Notes: generated by a model not told the origin, from the letters alone. Counted from the stretch's first letter, positions 17,412 to 28,912 are shown. The stretch: 64,000 nt of DNA from Hyphomicrobiales bacterium (GCA_900473205.1 UCLB01000008.1:57654-121653), one strand, 5' to 3'. Made by a program: numbers and translations.

Positions 17412-19613
17412 ATGGACTCGGTGATGCAGGAACATATCGAAGAGGGCAGCAAGACGGCACCGGAGGTGCAAGACCTCTGGGATAGCCCGACGCGCTTCGT
17501 AAACCGCGAATTCTCCTGGTTGCAGTTCAACCGTCGTGTTCTGGAAGAAACGCTGAACACCGACCACCCCTTGCTGGAGCGCCTGCGCTTCCTGTCGATT
17601 TCCGCCGCCAACCTCGATGAGTTCTTCATGGTCCGCGTCGCCGGTCTGGAAGGACAGGTCCGCCAGTCCATCACCGTGAAGACGCCTGATGGCAAGACGC
17701 CAGCCGAGCAGCTCGAGGAAATCCTCAAAGAGATCGACAATCTCCAGATGGAGCAGCAGGCATCGCTGGCCGTTTTGCAGCAATATCTCGCGAAGGAAGA
17801 TATTTACATCGTTCGCCCGGCATCGCTGTCGGATGAGGATCGCGTCTGGCTGGAAAACGAATTCGAAGCGCTGATCTTCCCTGTGCTGACGCCGCTTTCC
17901 ATCGATCCGGCGCATCCATTCCCCTTCATTCCCAACCTCGGCTTCTCCATGGGCTTGCAGCTGGATAGCGTCAACGGTCGCGAGCCGATGACTGCGCTGC
18001 TTCGCCTGCCACCCGCGCTGGACCGTTTCGTGCGCCTGCCGGATGACAAGACAGCGATCCGTTACATCACGCTTGAAGATGTCGTCGGCCTGTTCATTCA
18101 CCGGCTCTATCCCGGTTATACGGTGCGTGGCTTCGGTACATTCCGTATCATCCGTGACAGCGATATCGAGCTTGAAGAAGAAGCCGAAGATCTGGTCCGT
18201 TACTTCGAAAGCGCGCTGAAGCGCCGCCGTCGCGGTTCGGTCATCCGTATCGAAACCGATAGCGAAATGCCGCCATCACTGCGCCAGTTCGTGGTGCATG
18301 AGCTGGGCGTGCCGGATAACCGCGTTGCCGTTCTGCCCGGTCTGCTGGCGCTGAATACGATTTCTGAAATCGTAAAGGCCCCGCGCGACGACCTAAAGTT
18401 CGAGCCCTACAATGCCCGTTTCCCGGAGCGCGTGCGTGAACATGCGGGCGATTGCCTTGCTGCCATTCGCGAAAAGGACATGGTGGTTCACCATCCCTAT
18501 GAAAGTTTCGACGTGGTTGCGCAGTTCCTGCATCAGGCCGCGCGTGACCCCAACGTACTCGCCATCAAGCAGACGCTTTACCGTACCTCCAATGACAGCC
18601 CGATCGTGCGTGCGCTGATCGATGCTGCCGATGCCGGTAAGTCGGTAACGGCGCTGGTGGAGCTGAAGGCGCGTTTCGACGAAGAGGCGAATATTCGCTG
18701 GGCGCGCGATCTGGAACGCGCTGGCGTGCAGGTCGTGTTCGGCTTCATCGAGTTGAAGACGCACTCCAAGATGTCGATGGTCGTGCGCCGTGAAGACGGC
18801 AAGCTGCGGACCTACTGCCACCTCGGCACCGGTAACTACCATCCGGTGACGGCGAAGATTTACACCGACCTGTCCTTCTTCACCTGCAATCCAAAAATTG
18901 CGCATGATATGGCGAATATCTTCAACTTCATCACCGGTTACGGTGAGCCGGAAGAGGGGATGAAGCTGGCGGTTTCGCCCTACACGCTGCGCGCGCGCAT
19001 TCTCAAGCACATCCATGATGAGATCGAGCATGCCAAGGCTGGTGCACCGGCTGCCATCTGGATGAAGATGAATTCGCTGGTCGATCCTGAGATCATCGAT
19101 GCGCTTTATCGTGCGAGCGAAGCCGGCGTCGAGATCGATCTGGTGATCCGCGGCATTTGCTGCCTGCGTCCGCAGGTGCCAGGCCTTTCCGACAATATCC
19201 GCGTCAAATCCATCGTCGGTCGCTTCCTGGAACACAGCCGAATCTTCTGCTTCGGCAATGGTTATGGCCTGCCATCCGACAAGGCGCTGGTCTATATTGG
19301 CTCTGCCGACATGATGCCGCGAAACCTGGATCGTCGCGTGGAAACCATGGTTCCTTTGGTCAACCCAACCGTGCATGAACAGGTTCTTTCACAGATCATG
19401 CTGGGCAATCTCATTGACAACCAGCAGAGCTACGAGATACTTCCGGACGGTACGTCCAGGCGCATCGAGGTGCGCAAGGGTGAGGAACCGTTCAACGCGC
19501 AGCACTATTTCATGACCAACCCGAGCCTTTCCGGACGTGGTGAAGCCTTGAAATCCAGTGCGCCTAAACTGATTGCTGGGTTGATATCATCCCGCAAGAA
19601 ACAGGCTGAATGA
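17412..19613 (+). CDS. ppk: Polyphosphate kinase Ppk1
   Basis: 733 residues. It reversibly polymerises the gamma-phosphate of ATP into polyphosphate. [19 protein letters not shown] is the N-terminal domain signature. [12 protein letters not shown] (His near residue 451) corresponds to the autophosphorylated histidine, and [11 protein letters not shown] to the second catalytic His motif. [17 protein letters not shown] lies in the C-terminal domain. I use the ATG at 17412, where AAAGGGTGG is at reasonable distance; the open frame also has a GTG at 17400. Its stop overlaps the ppx start by 4 bp. Confidence 0.96.
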   Translation: MDSVMQEHIEEGSKTAPEVQDLWDSPTRFVNREFSWLQFNRRVLEETLNTDHPLLERLRFLSISAANLDEFFMVRVAGLEGQVRQSITVKTPDGKTPAEQLEEILKEIDNLQMEQQASLAVLQQYLAKEDIYIVRPASLSDEDRVWLENEFEALIFPVLTPLSIDPAHPFPFIPNLGFSMGLQLDSVNGREPMTALLRLPPALDRFVRLPDDKTAIRYITLEDVVGLFIHRLYPGYTVRGFGTFRIIRDSDIELEEEAEDLVRYFESALKRRRRGSVIRIETDSEMPPSLRQFVVHELGVPDNRVAVLPGLLALNTISEIVKAPRDDLKFEPYNARFPERVREHAGDCLAAIREKDMVVHHPYESFDVVAQFLHQAARDPNVLAIKQTLYRTSNDSPIVRALIDAADAGKSVTALVELKARFDEEANIRWARDLERAGVQVVFGFIELKTHSKMSMVVRREDGKLRTYCHLGTGNYHPVTAKIYTDLSFFTCNPKIAHDMANIFNFITGYGEPEEGMKLAVSPYTLRARILKHIHDEIEHAKAGAPAAIWMKMNSLVDPEIIDALYRASEAGVEIDLVIRGICCLRPQVPGLSDNIRVKSIVGRFLEHSRIFCFGNGYGLPSDKALVYIGSADMMPRNLDRRVETMVPLVNPTVHEQVLSQIMLGNLIDNQQSYEILPDGTSRRIEVRKGEEPFNAQHYFMTNPSLSGRGEALKSSAPKLIAGLISSRKKQAE

Positions 19614-21130
19614 CAAGATCAGAAGCACAGGGGCGGCTGTCAGGCATTGCCCCCGTTTCCGTCATAGATATCGGCTCGAACTCTGTTCGCCTCGTTGTAT
19701 ATGAAGGTCTCTCGCGCGCCCCTGCGGTGCTGTTCAATGAAAAAGTATTGTGCGGGCTGGGCAAGGGTCTGGCTCTGACAGGCCGCATGGATGAAGAAGG
19801 CGTGCGCCGTGCGCTGACGGCACTGCGCCGTTTTCACGCGCTGTCCGAGCAGGCGCAGGCACATAAGCTTTATGTGCTGGCCACCGCTGCCGCGCGTGAG
19901 GCTGAAAACGGACCCGATTTTATTCGCGAGGCGGAAGCCATTCTCGGCTGCGAGATCGAAGTTCTCTCCGGTGAAAAGGAAGCGCTTTATTCCGCCTATG
20001 GCGTGATCAGCGGTTTCCACGATCCTGATGGCATTGCGGGCGATCTGGGTGGCGGCTCGCTGGAACTCATCGACGTCAAGGGCGGAGACTGTGGCACCGG
20101 CATAACCTTGCCGCTTGGAGGCCTTCGCCTTTTCGAGCAATCTGGCGGCTCGCTGGACAAGGCCACGAGCTACACGAAGAAACAGGTCAAAGGCGCTAAG
20201 CTTCTATCGAAGGGCGAGGGCCGCACCTTCTATGCCGTGGGCGGCACATGGCGCAACATCGCCAAGCTGCACATGGAAATCACCAATTACCCCTTGCATA
20301 TGATGCAGGGTTACGAGGTCCCGCTCGCGGAAATGCTGAGCTTCCTCGAAGAGGTCATCGCCTCGAAGGATAGCAAGGACCCGGCCTGGCAGGCCGTTTC
20401 CAAAAACCGCCGCTCACTGCTTCCCTTCGGCGCCATCGCTTTGCGCGAAGTGCTGGAAGTCATGAAGCCCGCCCGGATCGCCTTTTCGGCTCAGGGCGTT
20501 CGTGAAGGCTATCTCTACTCCCTTCTGTCGGAAACCGAACGCGAGAGCGACCCGTTGTTGGTTGCTGCGGATGAGCTTGCGATTCTGCGTGCCCGCTCGC
20601 CCGAGCATGCACGCGAGCTTGCCGACTGGAGCGGTCGTGTTTTCCCGGTCTTCGGTATCGAGGAAACGCCGGAAGAGAGCCGTTACCGGCAGGCTGCCTG
20701 CCTCGTGGCAGATATCAGCTGGCGCGCTCATCCCGATTATCGCGGCTTGCAGGCGCTCAACATCATCGCCCACTCGTCCTTCGTGGCCATCACCCACCCG
20801 GGCCGCGCCTATATTGCGCTGGCCAATTATTATCGCTTCGAAGGTCTGAACGACAACGGCATGACGGACGGACTGGCCAAGATCGCCACGCCGCGCATGA
20901 TAGAGCTTGCGAAATTGCTGGGTGGGCTGTTGCGCGTGGCCTATCTGTTCTCGGCATCCATGCCGGGCGTGGTGGACCACCTGCGCTTCCGCAAGTCTGA
21001 AAATTCTGATTACGATCTGGAATTCGTGGTGCCGCACGACTATTGCGATTTTGCCGGCGAACGCCTGGAAGGTCGGCTTCAGCAGTTGTCGAAGCTGACG
21101 GGCAAGAAGCTGGCTTTCGTTTTCGAATAA
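19610..21130 (+). CDS. ppx: Exopolyphosphatase Ppx/GppA family
   Basis: 506 residues of the ASKHA fold. [16 protein letters not shown] near residue 17 is the phosphate-1 loop and [13 protein letters not shown] near residue 145 the phosphate-2 loop; [14 protein letters not shown] is the other family signature. It hydrolyses polyphosphate and possibly pppGpp. It overlaps ppk by ATGA, putting synthesis and breakdown of polyphosphate in one transcript. A strong terminator follows. Confidence 0.96.
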   Translation: MTRSEAQGRLSGIAPVSVIDIGSNSVRLVVYEGLSRAPAVLFNEKVLCGLGKGLALTGRMDEEGVRRALTALRRFHALSEQAQAHKLYVLATAAAREAENGPDFIREAEAILGCEIEVLSGEKEALYSAYGVISGFHDPDGIAGDLGGGSLELIDVKGGDCGTGITLPLGGLRLFEQSGGSLDKATSYTKKQVKGAKLLSKGEGRTFYAVGGTWRNIAKLHMEITNYPLHMMQGYEVPLAEMLSFLEEVIASKDSKDPAWQAVSKNRRSLLPFGAIALREVLEVMKPARIAFSAQGVREGYLYSLLSETERESDPLLVAADELAILRARSPEHARELADWSGRVFPVFGIEETPEESRYRQAACLVADISWRAHPDYRGLQALNIIAHSSFVAITHPGRAYIALANYYRFEGLNDNGMTDGLAKIATPRMIELAKLLGGLLRVAYLFSASMPGVVDHLRFRKSENSDYDLEFVVPHDYCDFAGERLEGRLQQLSKLTGKKLAFVFE

Positions 21131-21156
21131 CAGACGTTAGCTATACCGTTTGTGAA

Positions 21157-21187
21157 AACCGCCATGGCGTAAACCATGGCGGTTTTT
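21157..21187. terminator. Bidirectional terminator between ppx and the phytase-like gene
   Basis: AACCGCCATGG, loop CGTAAA, CCATGGCGGTTTTT: an eleven-pair perfect stem with T tract on the plus strand and AAAA before it, so it can work for both convergent genes. Confidence 0.9.
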
Positions 21188-21200
21188 GTTTGTCGGATGC

Positions 21201-22562
21201 TTACTTCGCGTCTAGCAAATCCTTCACCTCAAGCAGAACGAATTCATTGTCGTCTGCCTTGTCCAGTGAACGGCCTGCGGAGAAGGGGAGATTGTTGTCG
21301 TTGCCGACGATGATATGCGTGGCATCGACGCGATCGACATTTTCGATGGTCACGAATGGCATCGTATAGACGCCATTATCGCTGCCCTGCTTTGCCTTCT
21401 TGTCGGGGTCCGCAATCTTCATCAGGTCGATATAGCCGATCTTGCGGGCGGCCTTGCCGACATTGGCGTCGTTGAATTCGATCTTGTAGATACGCTTCAG
21501 CTTGGCAGGAACGGCAAAGCAATTGGCTTCCGGCTTCTTCGGGTCGGCACAGGCCTTGTCGGCGGTTCCGGCGCCATTATCGCGCTCGATGACAAGAGCG
21601 GTGCTGTCATCCAGCATGTTGAAGTCACCAATGGCTTCGCCGGTTTCCGCCAGCGGGTAGAGCCATGTGCGGCCTGTCCAGCTCTTGGAGGCAACATCGA
21701 GCTCAATGATGCGCAGGCCGGTTGCGCCGTCTTCGGTCTTTTCGACCTGACCTTCGGTATTATAGAGCGGGCCTTCCAGAAGACCGTAAAGCTTGGAGCC
21801 ATCCTTGGACATCGCCAGACCTTCATAGCCGCCGGAACGCTTCAGGTTGAAAGCAGGCAGTTTCTGCGTCGGGTTGCCGGGCAGCGTCAGGGCCGGATGG
21901 TCGGGCGACTTGACGTCGATCTCGCCAGCCTTTGTTGCGACCACATCCGTCAGCTTGCCGTCACGGGTGAATTTGAGGATGTAGGGGCCGAATTCTTCGC
22001 CAACCCAGAAACCATCAGCAACCGGCTGGATGGATTCGACGTCGAAATCTGCGCCGGTCAGATAGCGCTTGTCGGAACCTTCCATGACGATGGGGAAGGG
22101 TGCCTTCTTGTCCGGGTCGGACAGGAACACGGTTTCGAGCGCGTTGACCTTGCCTGCATCCCACTCGAACTTCAGGTGGTGCAGCATCAGCATCGAGTCG
22201 CTGGAATTGGTCTTCGAGCCGAAACCATTGTCGGAAAGGCTCCAGAACGTGCCGTCTTCCATGGTCTTGATGCCGGAAAATCCCTGCATGGCCTGACCTG
22301 CGAAAGGCATGGAAAGACCCGTCATGCGGACGCCATCCTTGCCGGGAACGGTGCCGAGGCCTTCGGCCCGCTTGCGATCCGCCGTCGTGAACTTAGCGGA
22401 TGTCTTGAGGTGTTCCGGTGCGTCTGATGGTGCCGGAATGATGGTGTTTGCCGGAAGCACAGCCTGAGAAACGAGCTTTGCGGGAAACTCCTTTTCCGCG
22501 GCAAAAGCTGAAATGGTGCCGAAGGCAAGAATTGCGGCGGAGGCGAGGAGGGTCTTTTTCAT
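21201..22562 (-). CDS. Secreted esterase-like phytase-family protein
   Basis: 453 residues from the ATG at 22562 (MKKTLLASAAILAFGTISAFA, a clear signal peptide). GLSMPFAGQAMQGFSGIKT, FWSLSDNGFGSKTNSSDS and GFWVGEEFGPYILKF match the domain known as esterase-like activity of phytase, a beta-propeller found in periplasmic proteins. The true substrate is undefined for most members; a role in phosphate release is possible but unproven. It stands alone with a shared terminator and no visible Pho-box that I could recognise. Confidence 0.85.
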   Translation of the reverse strand: MKKTLLASAAILAFGTISAFAAEKEFPAKLVSQAVLPANTIIPAPSDAPEHLKTSAKFTTADRKRAEGLGTVPGKDGVRMTGLSMPFAGQAMQGFSGIKTMEDGTFWSLSDNGFGSKTNSSDSMLMLHHLKFEWDAGKVNALETVFLSDPDKKAPFPIVMEGSDKRYLTGADFDVESIQPVADGFWVGEEFGPYILKFTRDGKLTDVVATKAGEIDVKSPDHPALTLPGNPTQKLPAFNLKRSGGYEGLAMSKDGSKLYGLLEGPLYNTEGQVEKTEDGATGLRIIELDVASKSWTGRTWLYPLAETGEAIGDFNMLDDSTALVIERDNGAGTADKACADPKKPEANCFAVPAKLKRIYKIEFNDANVGKAARKIGYIDLMKIADPDKKAKQGSDNGVYTMPFVTIENVDRVDATHIIVGNDNNLPFSAGRSLDKADDNEFVLLEVKDLLDAK

Positions 22563-22656
22563 GAAACACCTGTCGGTTTGCATCTGTAACGCAGGACCGT
22601 TAGGCAGACTTCATGACAGGGGCGTAATGTAGCGTTGACGGTTTGATGAAATCTTT

Positions 22657-23682
22657 TCAGGCCGCAGCCGGCTGGCGGCTGAGTGCGCAGACGCCGAGAG
22701 TCTGCCCGCGACCCTTCACGGCATGTTCGCCCAGATATTCGCTTTTCACACCCTTCGGCAGCAGCAGTTGATGCGCGAGATCGGACGAGATGAGAACGGG
22801 ATAGCCGAGCATTTTGCTCAGCGATTCCAGCCGGGCGGTGGTGTTTACCGTATCGCCGAAATAGGTGATCTTGTGGTGGTCGACCCCGATTTCCGCCGTG
22901 ATGACCGGCCCGCCGTGAATGGCAAAACGCAGCTTCGGCACGGTGCCGAAGCGCGACAACCATTCGGCACGGTCGTTTTCTATCGTCGTTAGAATATCGA
23001 AGACACAGTTGATGCAGGCAGCACGGCGAATGGCCTGATGGTAAGGCCATGTGATGATGGCCGCGTCACCAATATAGTCATCGATCACCCCGCCGTGGCG
23101 CCGCACGGGCCCGGCATAGGTGGAAAACAACTCGCCCAGATATTCCTGCGCTCTCAAGTCCCCATGGGTTTCGGCAAAGGATGTCGATCCTACCAGATCG
23201 ATGAACAGGAACACGCGCTCCTCACTAACTGGGCGGCGGTAGCGACCGAGAATGAGGTCGATGAAAATATCGCGGCCCAGAAGTTCGCGCACCCGCATGA
23301 TGAAGACGATGATGGCGCAGACACCGAGTGTGAACAGAAGCGTCTGCATTTCCGCATGCACGGCGCGCCGCCAGCTGACGGGGAAAATGCCGGTCGCCCA
23401 CAAGATCGTGCCGCCCAGGCCGAAACCGCAGAAGACCAGAATGGCGTAGACGATGAGGCCGATGGAAATATAGGCCGGTGTCGGCAGCATGCTGATGCGG
23501 CGCGCGAGACCTGGCATGATGTAACCGCGCTCGAAGGCCAGAATGGGTGCGCAGGCAAACAGGGCATAGGTCGCGCCAATCAGCGCCCCGCCACCATATT
23601 CCAGAAATGCATAGGCCACGCCGCTGCCGGAAACCGCCAGAAACAGAACGACGTAGTCCAGCATTGCGAGAATTTTTCTCAT
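22657..23682 (-). CDS. Membrane-anchored class III adenylate/guanylate cyclase
   Basis: 341 residues from ATG 23682. Residues 1-135 hold about four to five membrane helices and 150-335 a class III cyclase domain. Metal-binding Asp162 (LFIDLVGST) and Asp206 (IGDA) and the transition-state pair Asn280/Arg284 (VNTTAR) are present. The purine-specifying lysine is replaced by Asp202 (VIDDYIGD), and its partner is Thr273. That combination is non-canonical, so activity and base specificity (cAMP, cGMP or none) are open. The open frame could extend 12 codons upstream. Single gene, oriented with the phytase-like gene. Confidence 0.9.
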   Translation of the reverse strand: MRKILAMLDYVVLFLAVSGSGVAYAFLEYGGGALIGATYALFACAPILAFERGYIMPGLARRISMLPTPAYISIGLIVYAILVFCGFGLGGTILWATGIFPVSWRRAVHAEMQTLLFTLGVCAIIVFIMRVRELLGRDIFIDLILGRYRRPVSEERVFLFIDLVGSTSFAETHGDLRAQEYLGELFSTYAGPVRRHGGVIDDYIGDAAIITWPYHQAIRRAACINCVFDILTTIENDRAEWLSRFGTVPKLRFAIHGGPVITAEIGVDHHKITYFGDTVNTTARLESLSKMLGYPVLISSDLAHQLLLPKGVKSEYLGEHAVKGRGQTLGVCALSRQPAAA

Positions 23683-23911
23683 GTCTGCTCTTTGCTTGCA
23701 ATGCGGTTGATAGGACACCGCGATCCACCGGCGAATGCACCGTGATTCCCGCCGGTTGCGACTTTATTGTGGAAGGCGCGGGTCAAAAAGTGATGTTTCG
23801 GTAATGTAAGACCAATGGCCGCAGCTGTGGCCGACTTGCATCGGTCACGGTCTGCGGCATCAACTGGTCGATCATAAGGCCGACATACGGTGCCTGGCCT
23901 TTAAAGTAGAG

Positions 23912-25099
23912 CTAGGCTTGTTGCGGCAGTTCCAGCGCTTCGACCTTCTTGCCAGCAAAACGAAGCGCCACTTCACCGCGGATCAGCTTCAAAGCCGGTT
24001 CACCGAAAAGGTCGCGACGCCAGCCGGAAAGGGCAGGGACTTCCGCGCTCTCGCCCTCGGAGGCGATCTTGTCGAGATCGTCGCTGTTGGCGATGACCTT
24101 GGCGGCAACGCCGTGCTTGTCAGCCGTCAGCTTCAGCAAAACCTTGAGAAGTTCGACCGCTGCTCCGTTGCCTTCCGGAGAATGGCTCTGGCGTGGTGGG
24201 TGCGGCATATCGGCTTTGGGCAAGGCAAGCGCTGCATTGACGGTTTCGATGATGGCGGTGCCGGAGGTCGAGCGCTCCCAGCCTTTGGGAATGGTGCGCA
24301 GGCGCGACAGTGCGTCGGCATCTTTCGGCTGCTGTTGGGCAATCTCGAAAATCGCATCGTCCTTCAACACGCGCGAGCGCGGCACATTGCGCGAACGCGC
24401 TTCCCGCTCCCGCCATGCGGCGACGAATTTGAGGATGGCAAGTTCCGTCGGCTTACGCAGGCGCGATTTCAGTCTCAGCCAGGCATCGTCAGGATGCATG
24501 TCGTAGGTTTCAACGGACTCGAGAATGTCCATCTCTTCCTTCAGCCATGAAGAACGGCCTTCGCGCTCCAGCTGGGCTTTCAGCGCCAGATAGACATCGC
24601 GCAGATGGGTTACGTCGGCCAGCGCGTAATCCAACTGCTTTTCAGTCAGCGGACGGCGGCTCCAGTCGGTGAAGCGTGAGGATTTGTCGATCTGGACGTT
24701 CTTGATCTTCTGCACGAGCTGATCGTAGGAGATCGAGTCACCGAAACCGCAGACCATCGCCGCAACCTGCGTGTCGAAGATGGGGTGTGGGATGAGACCG
24801 CCCAGATGATGGACGATTTCGATGTCCTGACGCGCGGCATGAAAGACCTTGATGACACTGGTATCGGCCATCAGCTCGAACAGCGGTGTCAGATCGATAT
24901 CTTTGGCAAGGGGATCGACCAGCACTTCCAGCGTCGGGCTTGCCATTTGAACCAGACAGAGCTGAGGCCAGAAAGTCGTTTCGCGCAGAAATTCCGTATC
25001 GATGGTAATGAAATCGGATTTCGCCAGTTCCTTGCAGGCTTCGGCGAGTGCTGTAGTCGTCTCTATCATTGTTTTTTTGCCGCTCATGGAAAGTATCAA
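23912..25099 (-). CDS. rnd: Ribonuclease D
   Basis: 395 residues. DEDD 3'-5' exonuclease: ITIDTEFLRE gives the first Asp/Glu, HAARQDIEIV the third Asp, and YALADVTHLRD the Tyr plus last Asp, so it is of the DEDDy type. An HRDC domain follows (about residues 215-295). It trims the 3' ends of tRNA precursors and other stable RNAs. The start is uncertain: TTG at 25099 has GGGAAAG five bases upstream. ATG codons at 25087 and 25069 are alternatives without a good Shine-Dalgarno. Confidence 0.94.
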   Translation of the reverse strand: MILSMSGKKTMIETTTALAEACKELAKSDFITIDTEFLRETTFWPQLCLVQMASPTLEVLVDPLAKDIDLTPLFELMADTSVIKVFHAARQDIEIVHHLGGLIPHPIFDTQVAAMVCGFGDSISYDQLVQKIKNVQIDKSSRFTDWSRRPLTEKQLDYALADVTHLRDVYLALKAQLEREGRSSWLKEEMDILESVETYDMHPDDAWLRLKSRLRKPTELAILKFVAAWREREARSRNVPRSRVLKDDAIFEIAQQQPKDADALSRLRTIPKGWERSTSGTAIIETVNAALALPKADMPHPPRQSHSPEGNGAAVELLKVLLKLTADKHGVAAKVIANSDDLDKIASEGESAEVPALSGWRRDLFGEPALKLIRGEVALRFAGKKVEALELPQQA

Positions 25100-25189
25100 A
25101 CTTACTTTCCCTTTGAAGCGCCCATGTCAATACAATCGCGGCTGTTCTTGGGTCTCTGTCCCATCTTTCCAGGGTATATGAGAGTGTTA

Positions 25190-26434
25190 TCAGTCTTTTT
25201 TATTCTGATCGGACGGTGGAGGGGCCGCCAGCTTGCTGAAATAGGCGGACGTGCGCAAGAGCGGGCGGAAGCGCCAGTTTCGCTCTTCCGGCGGCACTGC
25301 AGCCCGCACGGTCAGCCGGTAAATCGTGTAGATCATGAAGACGATCTGGATCGAAGCCGTGTAGGCAAACAGCGCTTTTGGGCCGAAAATTTGCATGAAG
25401 ACGGAGGCCAGCAGCGGCCCCACCGTGGCACCCAGCGACCAGAAGAACAGCAGACCCGCCGACATCATGGCGTGCTCCCCATCCTTCGCGTGGTCGTTGC
25501 CGTGGGCTGAGCTGAGTGAATAGAGTGGCAGTGCGAAGGCACCGAAAATGAACACGCCGATGACGTTTCTGAGTTCATCGCTTCCGGCAAAGAAGGACAG
25601 GAACAGCCCGGTGATGACGGAACCGGCCGTGGTGGCGAGGATGATGATGCGGCGGTCGTAACGGTCGGAATAGACGCCCAGCGGATATTGCAGCACGACG
25701 CCACCGATGATGCCCGCGCTCATGAATGTCGCAATCGATGTGACGGAGAGGCCGATCTGTTCGGCATAGATCGGACCGATATTACGAAAGGCCGACATGC
25801 TGAGACCCACCGCAATACAGCCGATGACCGCCAGCGGCGAAATGCGCCACACGGCGAAGAGATCGAACGGCACCTGCTTCGGCGGGGCGGGGTTGGATTT
25901 ATCCGCAAGTGAGATCGGCACCAGCGACAGCGTCAACGCCATGGCAATCAGCGAGAAAATGGCTGGTCCCTCGATGCCGACAGCCGGAATGACATATTGC
26001 GCCAGCGTTACCGAGCCCAGATCAACGAAGCGATAGATGGATAGCGTCCGCGCCCGGTTGGAATTCGTCACCTGCGCATTGATCCAGCTTTCGATGGTTG
26101 CGAAGAGGCACGCCACGGCGACGCCGATGATGAAGCGCATCGCAAACCAGAAGAAGGGATTGGTGATCAAAACCATGGTGATGGAAGCGGCGGACGCGAT
26201 GGCGGCCATGGCGGCGAAGACGCGGATATGGCCGATCTGCCGAAGAAGGCGCGTGACGTTGACGCATCCAAGCGCAAAGCCCAGACTGTAACCGGCACTG
26301 ATGAGGCCGATGGTGCTGGCCGAAAATCCCTCCGACAATCCGCGCAGCGCAATGAAGGTGCCTTGCAGGCCATTTCCGCCGATCAGAATACCGGCCGTCA
26401 GCAGCAGCGGGAAAAGGGGTCGTAACTGGCTCAT
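25190..26434 (-). CDS. MFS transporter, YcaD-like
   Basis: 414 residues with twelve predicted helices and two halves separated by a cytoplasmic loop near residue 195. [15 protein letters not shown] in the first half and [19 protein letters not shown] after helix 4-5 resemble the YcaD/CynX-like branch of the major facilitator superfamily. [11 protein letters not shown] between helices 8 and 9 is the repeated MFS loop motif. Substrate unknown. Transcribed divergently from aspS. Confidence 0.88.
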   Translation of the reverse strand: MSQLRPLFPLLLTAGILIGGNGLQGTFIALRGLSEGFSASTIGLISAGYSLGFALGCVNVTRLLRQIGHIRVFAAMAAIASAASITMVLITNPFFWFAMRFIIGVAVACLFATIESWINAQVTNSNRARTLSIYRFVDLGSVTLAQYVIPAVGIEGPAIFSLIAMALTLSLVPISLADKSNPAPPKQVPFDLFAVWRISPLAVIGCIAVGLSMSAFRNIGPIYAEQIGLSVTSIATFMSAGIIGGVVLQYPLGVYSDRYDRRIIILATTAGSVITGLFLSFFAGSDELRNVIGVFIFGAFALPLYSLSSAHGNDHAKDGEHAMMSAGLLFFWSLGATVGPLLASVFMQIFGPKALFAYTASIQIVFMIYTIYRLTVRAAVPPEERNWRFRPLLRTSAYFSKLAAPPPSDQNKKD

Positions 26435-26520
26435 GCGTCACACATCGCGTGTCTGGAGGGCGTTTGAGAAGGCTGCACCATGGATAACCGATTCTCGCCC
26501 GTCAAATACGCCTAAAGGCG

Positions 26521-26544
26521 GCGCAATACGGGACAATATTGCGC
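26521..26544. promoter_or_regulatory. Perfect inverted repeat upstream of aspS
   Basis: GCGCAATA-CGGGACAA-TATTGCGC: eight-base arms around an eight-base centre, followed at 26551 by TTGACA. It lies in the 205-base gap between the divergent MFS gene and aspS. It could be an operator for either gene or a stem in a transcript; the sequence does not decide. Confidence 0.45.
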
Positions 26545-26639
26545 TTTGCCTTGACAAATCAGGCAGGCCATGCGCTTTTCCGCCCGATTTAGAATATGCG
26601 ATCCATCTGCTGATCGCCGCTATGTTTCAGGATAACAAA

Positions 26640-28430
26640 ATGCATCGTTACCGCAGCCACACATGTGCCGCTCTCCGCAAGTCCGACGTTGGCGCGACCG
26701 TCCGCCTCTCTGGCTGGGTCCATCGCGTGCGAGATCACGGCGGCGTTCTCTTCATCGACCTTCGCGACCACTACGGCATCACGCAGGTGGTGGCAGACCC
26801 GGATAGCCCGGCCTTCAAGCAGGCGGAACTGGTTCGCGGCGAATGGGTCATCCGTATCGATGGTCTGGTCAAGGCCCGTTCGGAAGACACCGTCAACAAG
26901 ACCATGGCAACGGGCGAAATCGAGCTTTATGCGCAGGAAATCGAAGTGCTGGCCGCTTCCAAGGAATTGCCGCTGCCGGTCTTCGGCGAGCCTGACTATC
27001 CGGAAGACGTGCGCCTGAAGTACCGCTTCCTCGACCTGCGCCGCGATACGCTGCACAAGAACATCATCAAGCGCACGCAGATCATCTCCGATATGCGTCG
27101 TCGCATGGGCGATATCGGCTTTGCCGAATATTCCACGCCGATCCTGACCGCCTCGTCGCCGGAAGGTGCGCGCGACTTCCTCGTGCCGAGCCGTATCCAC
27201 GAAGGAAAGTTCTTCGCGCTGCCGCAGGCACCGCAGCAGTACAAGCAGCTTCTGATGGTTGCCGGTTTCGACCGCTACTTCCAGATCGCGCCGTGCTTCC
27301 GCGATGAAGACCCGCGTGCAGACCGTCTGCCCGGCGAATTCTATCAGCTCGACCTCGAAATGAGCTTCGTGACGCAGGAAGACGTCTGGGAAACCATGGA
27401 GCCCGTCATTCGCGGCGTGTTCGAGCAGTTTGCCGAAGGCAAGCCTGTGACGCAGAACTTCCGCCGCATCGCCTATGACGATTCGATCCGCACTTACGGT
27501 TCCGACAAGCCGGACCTGCGTAACCCGATCGAGATGCAGGCCGTGACAGACCATTTCGCCGGTTCCGGCTTCAAGGTCTTCGCAAACATGATCGCGTCCA
27601 ACCCGAAGGTCGAAGTCTGGGCAATCCCGGCCAAGACTGGCGGTAGCCGCGCATTCTGCGACCGCATGAATGCATGGGCGCAATCGACCGGCCAGCCGGG
27701 CCTTGGCTATATCTTCTGGAAAGAAGAGGACGGCAAAGTTGTCGGTTCAGGCCCGCTTGCCAAGAACATCGGCGAAGAGCGCACCGAAGCTTTGCGCGTT
27801 CAGCTTGGTCTGGAAGCAGGCGATGCATCCTTCTTCGTGGCCGGTGATCCCGCCAAGTTCTACAAGTTTGCAGGCGAAGCTCGCACACGCGCAGGCGAAG
27901 AGCTCAACCTTGTTGACCGCGACCGTTTCGAGCTGTGCTGGATCGTCGACTTCCCGTTCTTCGAATACAACGAGGAAGAAAAGAAGATCGACTTCGCGCA
28001 CAACCCGTTCTCCATGCCGCAGGGCGGAATGGATGCGCTGGAAAATCAGGACCCACTGACGATCAAGGCCTACCAGTACGACATGGTCTGCAACGGCTAC
28101 GAAATCGCCTCCGGCTCCATTCGTAACCAGTCGCCAGAACTGATGGTCAAGGCATTCGAGAAGGTTGGTCTGAGCCAGCAGGACGTGGAAGAACGCTTCG
28201 GCGGCCTCTACCGTGCGTTCCAGTACGGCGCACCTCCGCACGGCGGCATGGCAGCCGGTGTGGACCGCGTTGTGATGTTGCTGACCGGTACGAAGAACCT
28301 GCGCGAAATCACGCTGTTCCCGATGAACCAGCAGGCACAGGATCTGCTGATGAACGCACCAGCACCGGCCACGCCAACGCAGCTTCGCGAACTGGCGCTG
28401 CGCGTCGTGCCGACGCCGAAGAAAGACTGA
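26640..28430 (+). CDS. aspS: Aspartyl-tRNA synthetase
   Basis: 596 residues from the ATG at 26640, with AGGA eight bases upstream. The N-terminal OB fold ([19 protein letters not shown]) binds the anticodon. Class II motif 2 is [21 protein letters not shown] and motif 3 [16 protein letters not shown]. The bacterial-type GAD insertion lies between them. Alphaproteobacteria often use a non-discriminating AspRS together with GatCAB; that is family knowledge, not visible here. The open frame extends 113 codons upstream, but that part covers the start of the divergent MFS gene and is not coding. Confidence 0.97.
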   Translation: MHRYRSHTCAALRKSDVGATVRLSGWVHRVRDHGGVLFIDLRDHYGITQVVADPDSPAFKQAELVRGEWVIRIDGLVKARSEDTVNKTMATGEIELYAQEIEVLAASKELPLPVFGEPDYPEDVRLKYRFLDLRRDTLHKNIIKRTQIISDMRRRMGDIGFAEYSTPILTASSPEGARDFLVPSRIHEGKFFALPQAPQQYKQLLMVAGFDRYFQIAPCFRDEDPRADRLPGEFYQLDLEMSFVTQEDVWETMEPVIRGVFEQFAEGKPVTQNFRRIAYDDSIRTYGSDKPDLRNPIEMQAVTDHFAGSGFKVFANMIASNPKVEVWAIPAKTGGSRAFCDRMNAWAQSTGQPGLGYIFWKEEDGKVVGSGPLAKNIGEERTEALRVQLGLEAGDASFFVAGDPAKFYKFAGEARTRAGEELNLVDRDRFELCWIVDFPFFEYNEEEKKIDFAHNPFSMPQGGMDALENQDPLTIKAYQYDMVCNGYEIASGSIRNQSPELMVKAFEKVGLSQQDVEERFGGLYRAFQYGAPPHGGMAAGVDRVVMLLTGTKNLREITLFPMNQQAQDLLMNAPAPATPTQLRELALRVVPTPKKD

Positions 28431-28435
28431 TAAGG

Positions 28436-28912
28436 ATGCTGCAAGGGCTGCTTGATCGCGCTCGTGCAGCCTTCACCCATGTATTGGCGGCGGCTTTGGC
28501 TGCCGCCTTTGCTTTTTGGGTGGCCCGCCATCTGCTGGGCCATCCGCAGCCGGTCTTTGCTGCGATTACCGCGCTCATCTGCCTTGCACCCAACATTCCC
28601 AACCAGTTTACCCAAGGCATTAACCTACTCATAGGCGTCACCACCGGCATCGTCATCGGTGAAATCGCGCTGATGTTTCCTTATGAAATGGGCGAGGTAA
28701 GAATGGCCGTGGCTATTTTCATCGCCATGATCATCGCCGCTTCCCTCAACAAGGCACCTATGGTGGCGATACAGGCGGGTGCCTCCGCCATGCTCGTTCT
28801 TTTGCTGGGACCGCAGAGCGCCGGTTTTGTCAGATTGCTGGATGTTCTGGTGGGCGTGGCAACCGGTATTTCGGTCGCTTTCGTGTTCTTTCGCAGACAG
28901 CCGAATTCATGA
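28436..28912 (+). CDS. Small FUSC-like membrane protein
   Basis: 158 residues, almost entirely hydrophobic, with about five to six helices. HPQPVFAAITALICLAPNIPNQFTQG resembles the N-terminal membrane half of the aromatic acid exporter/FUSC family. The soluble domain and the second half of full-length exporters are missing, so this is a short stand-alone member. It begins five bases after the aspS stop and is probably co-transcribed. Confidence 0.75.
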   Translation: MLQGLLDRARAAFTHVLAAALAAAFAFWVARHLLGHPQPVFAAITALICLAPNIPNQFTQGINLLIGVTTGIVIGEIALMFPYEMGEVRMAVAIFIAMIIAASLNKAPMVAIQAGASAMLVLLLGPQSAGFVRLLDVLVGVATGISVAFVFFRRQPNS

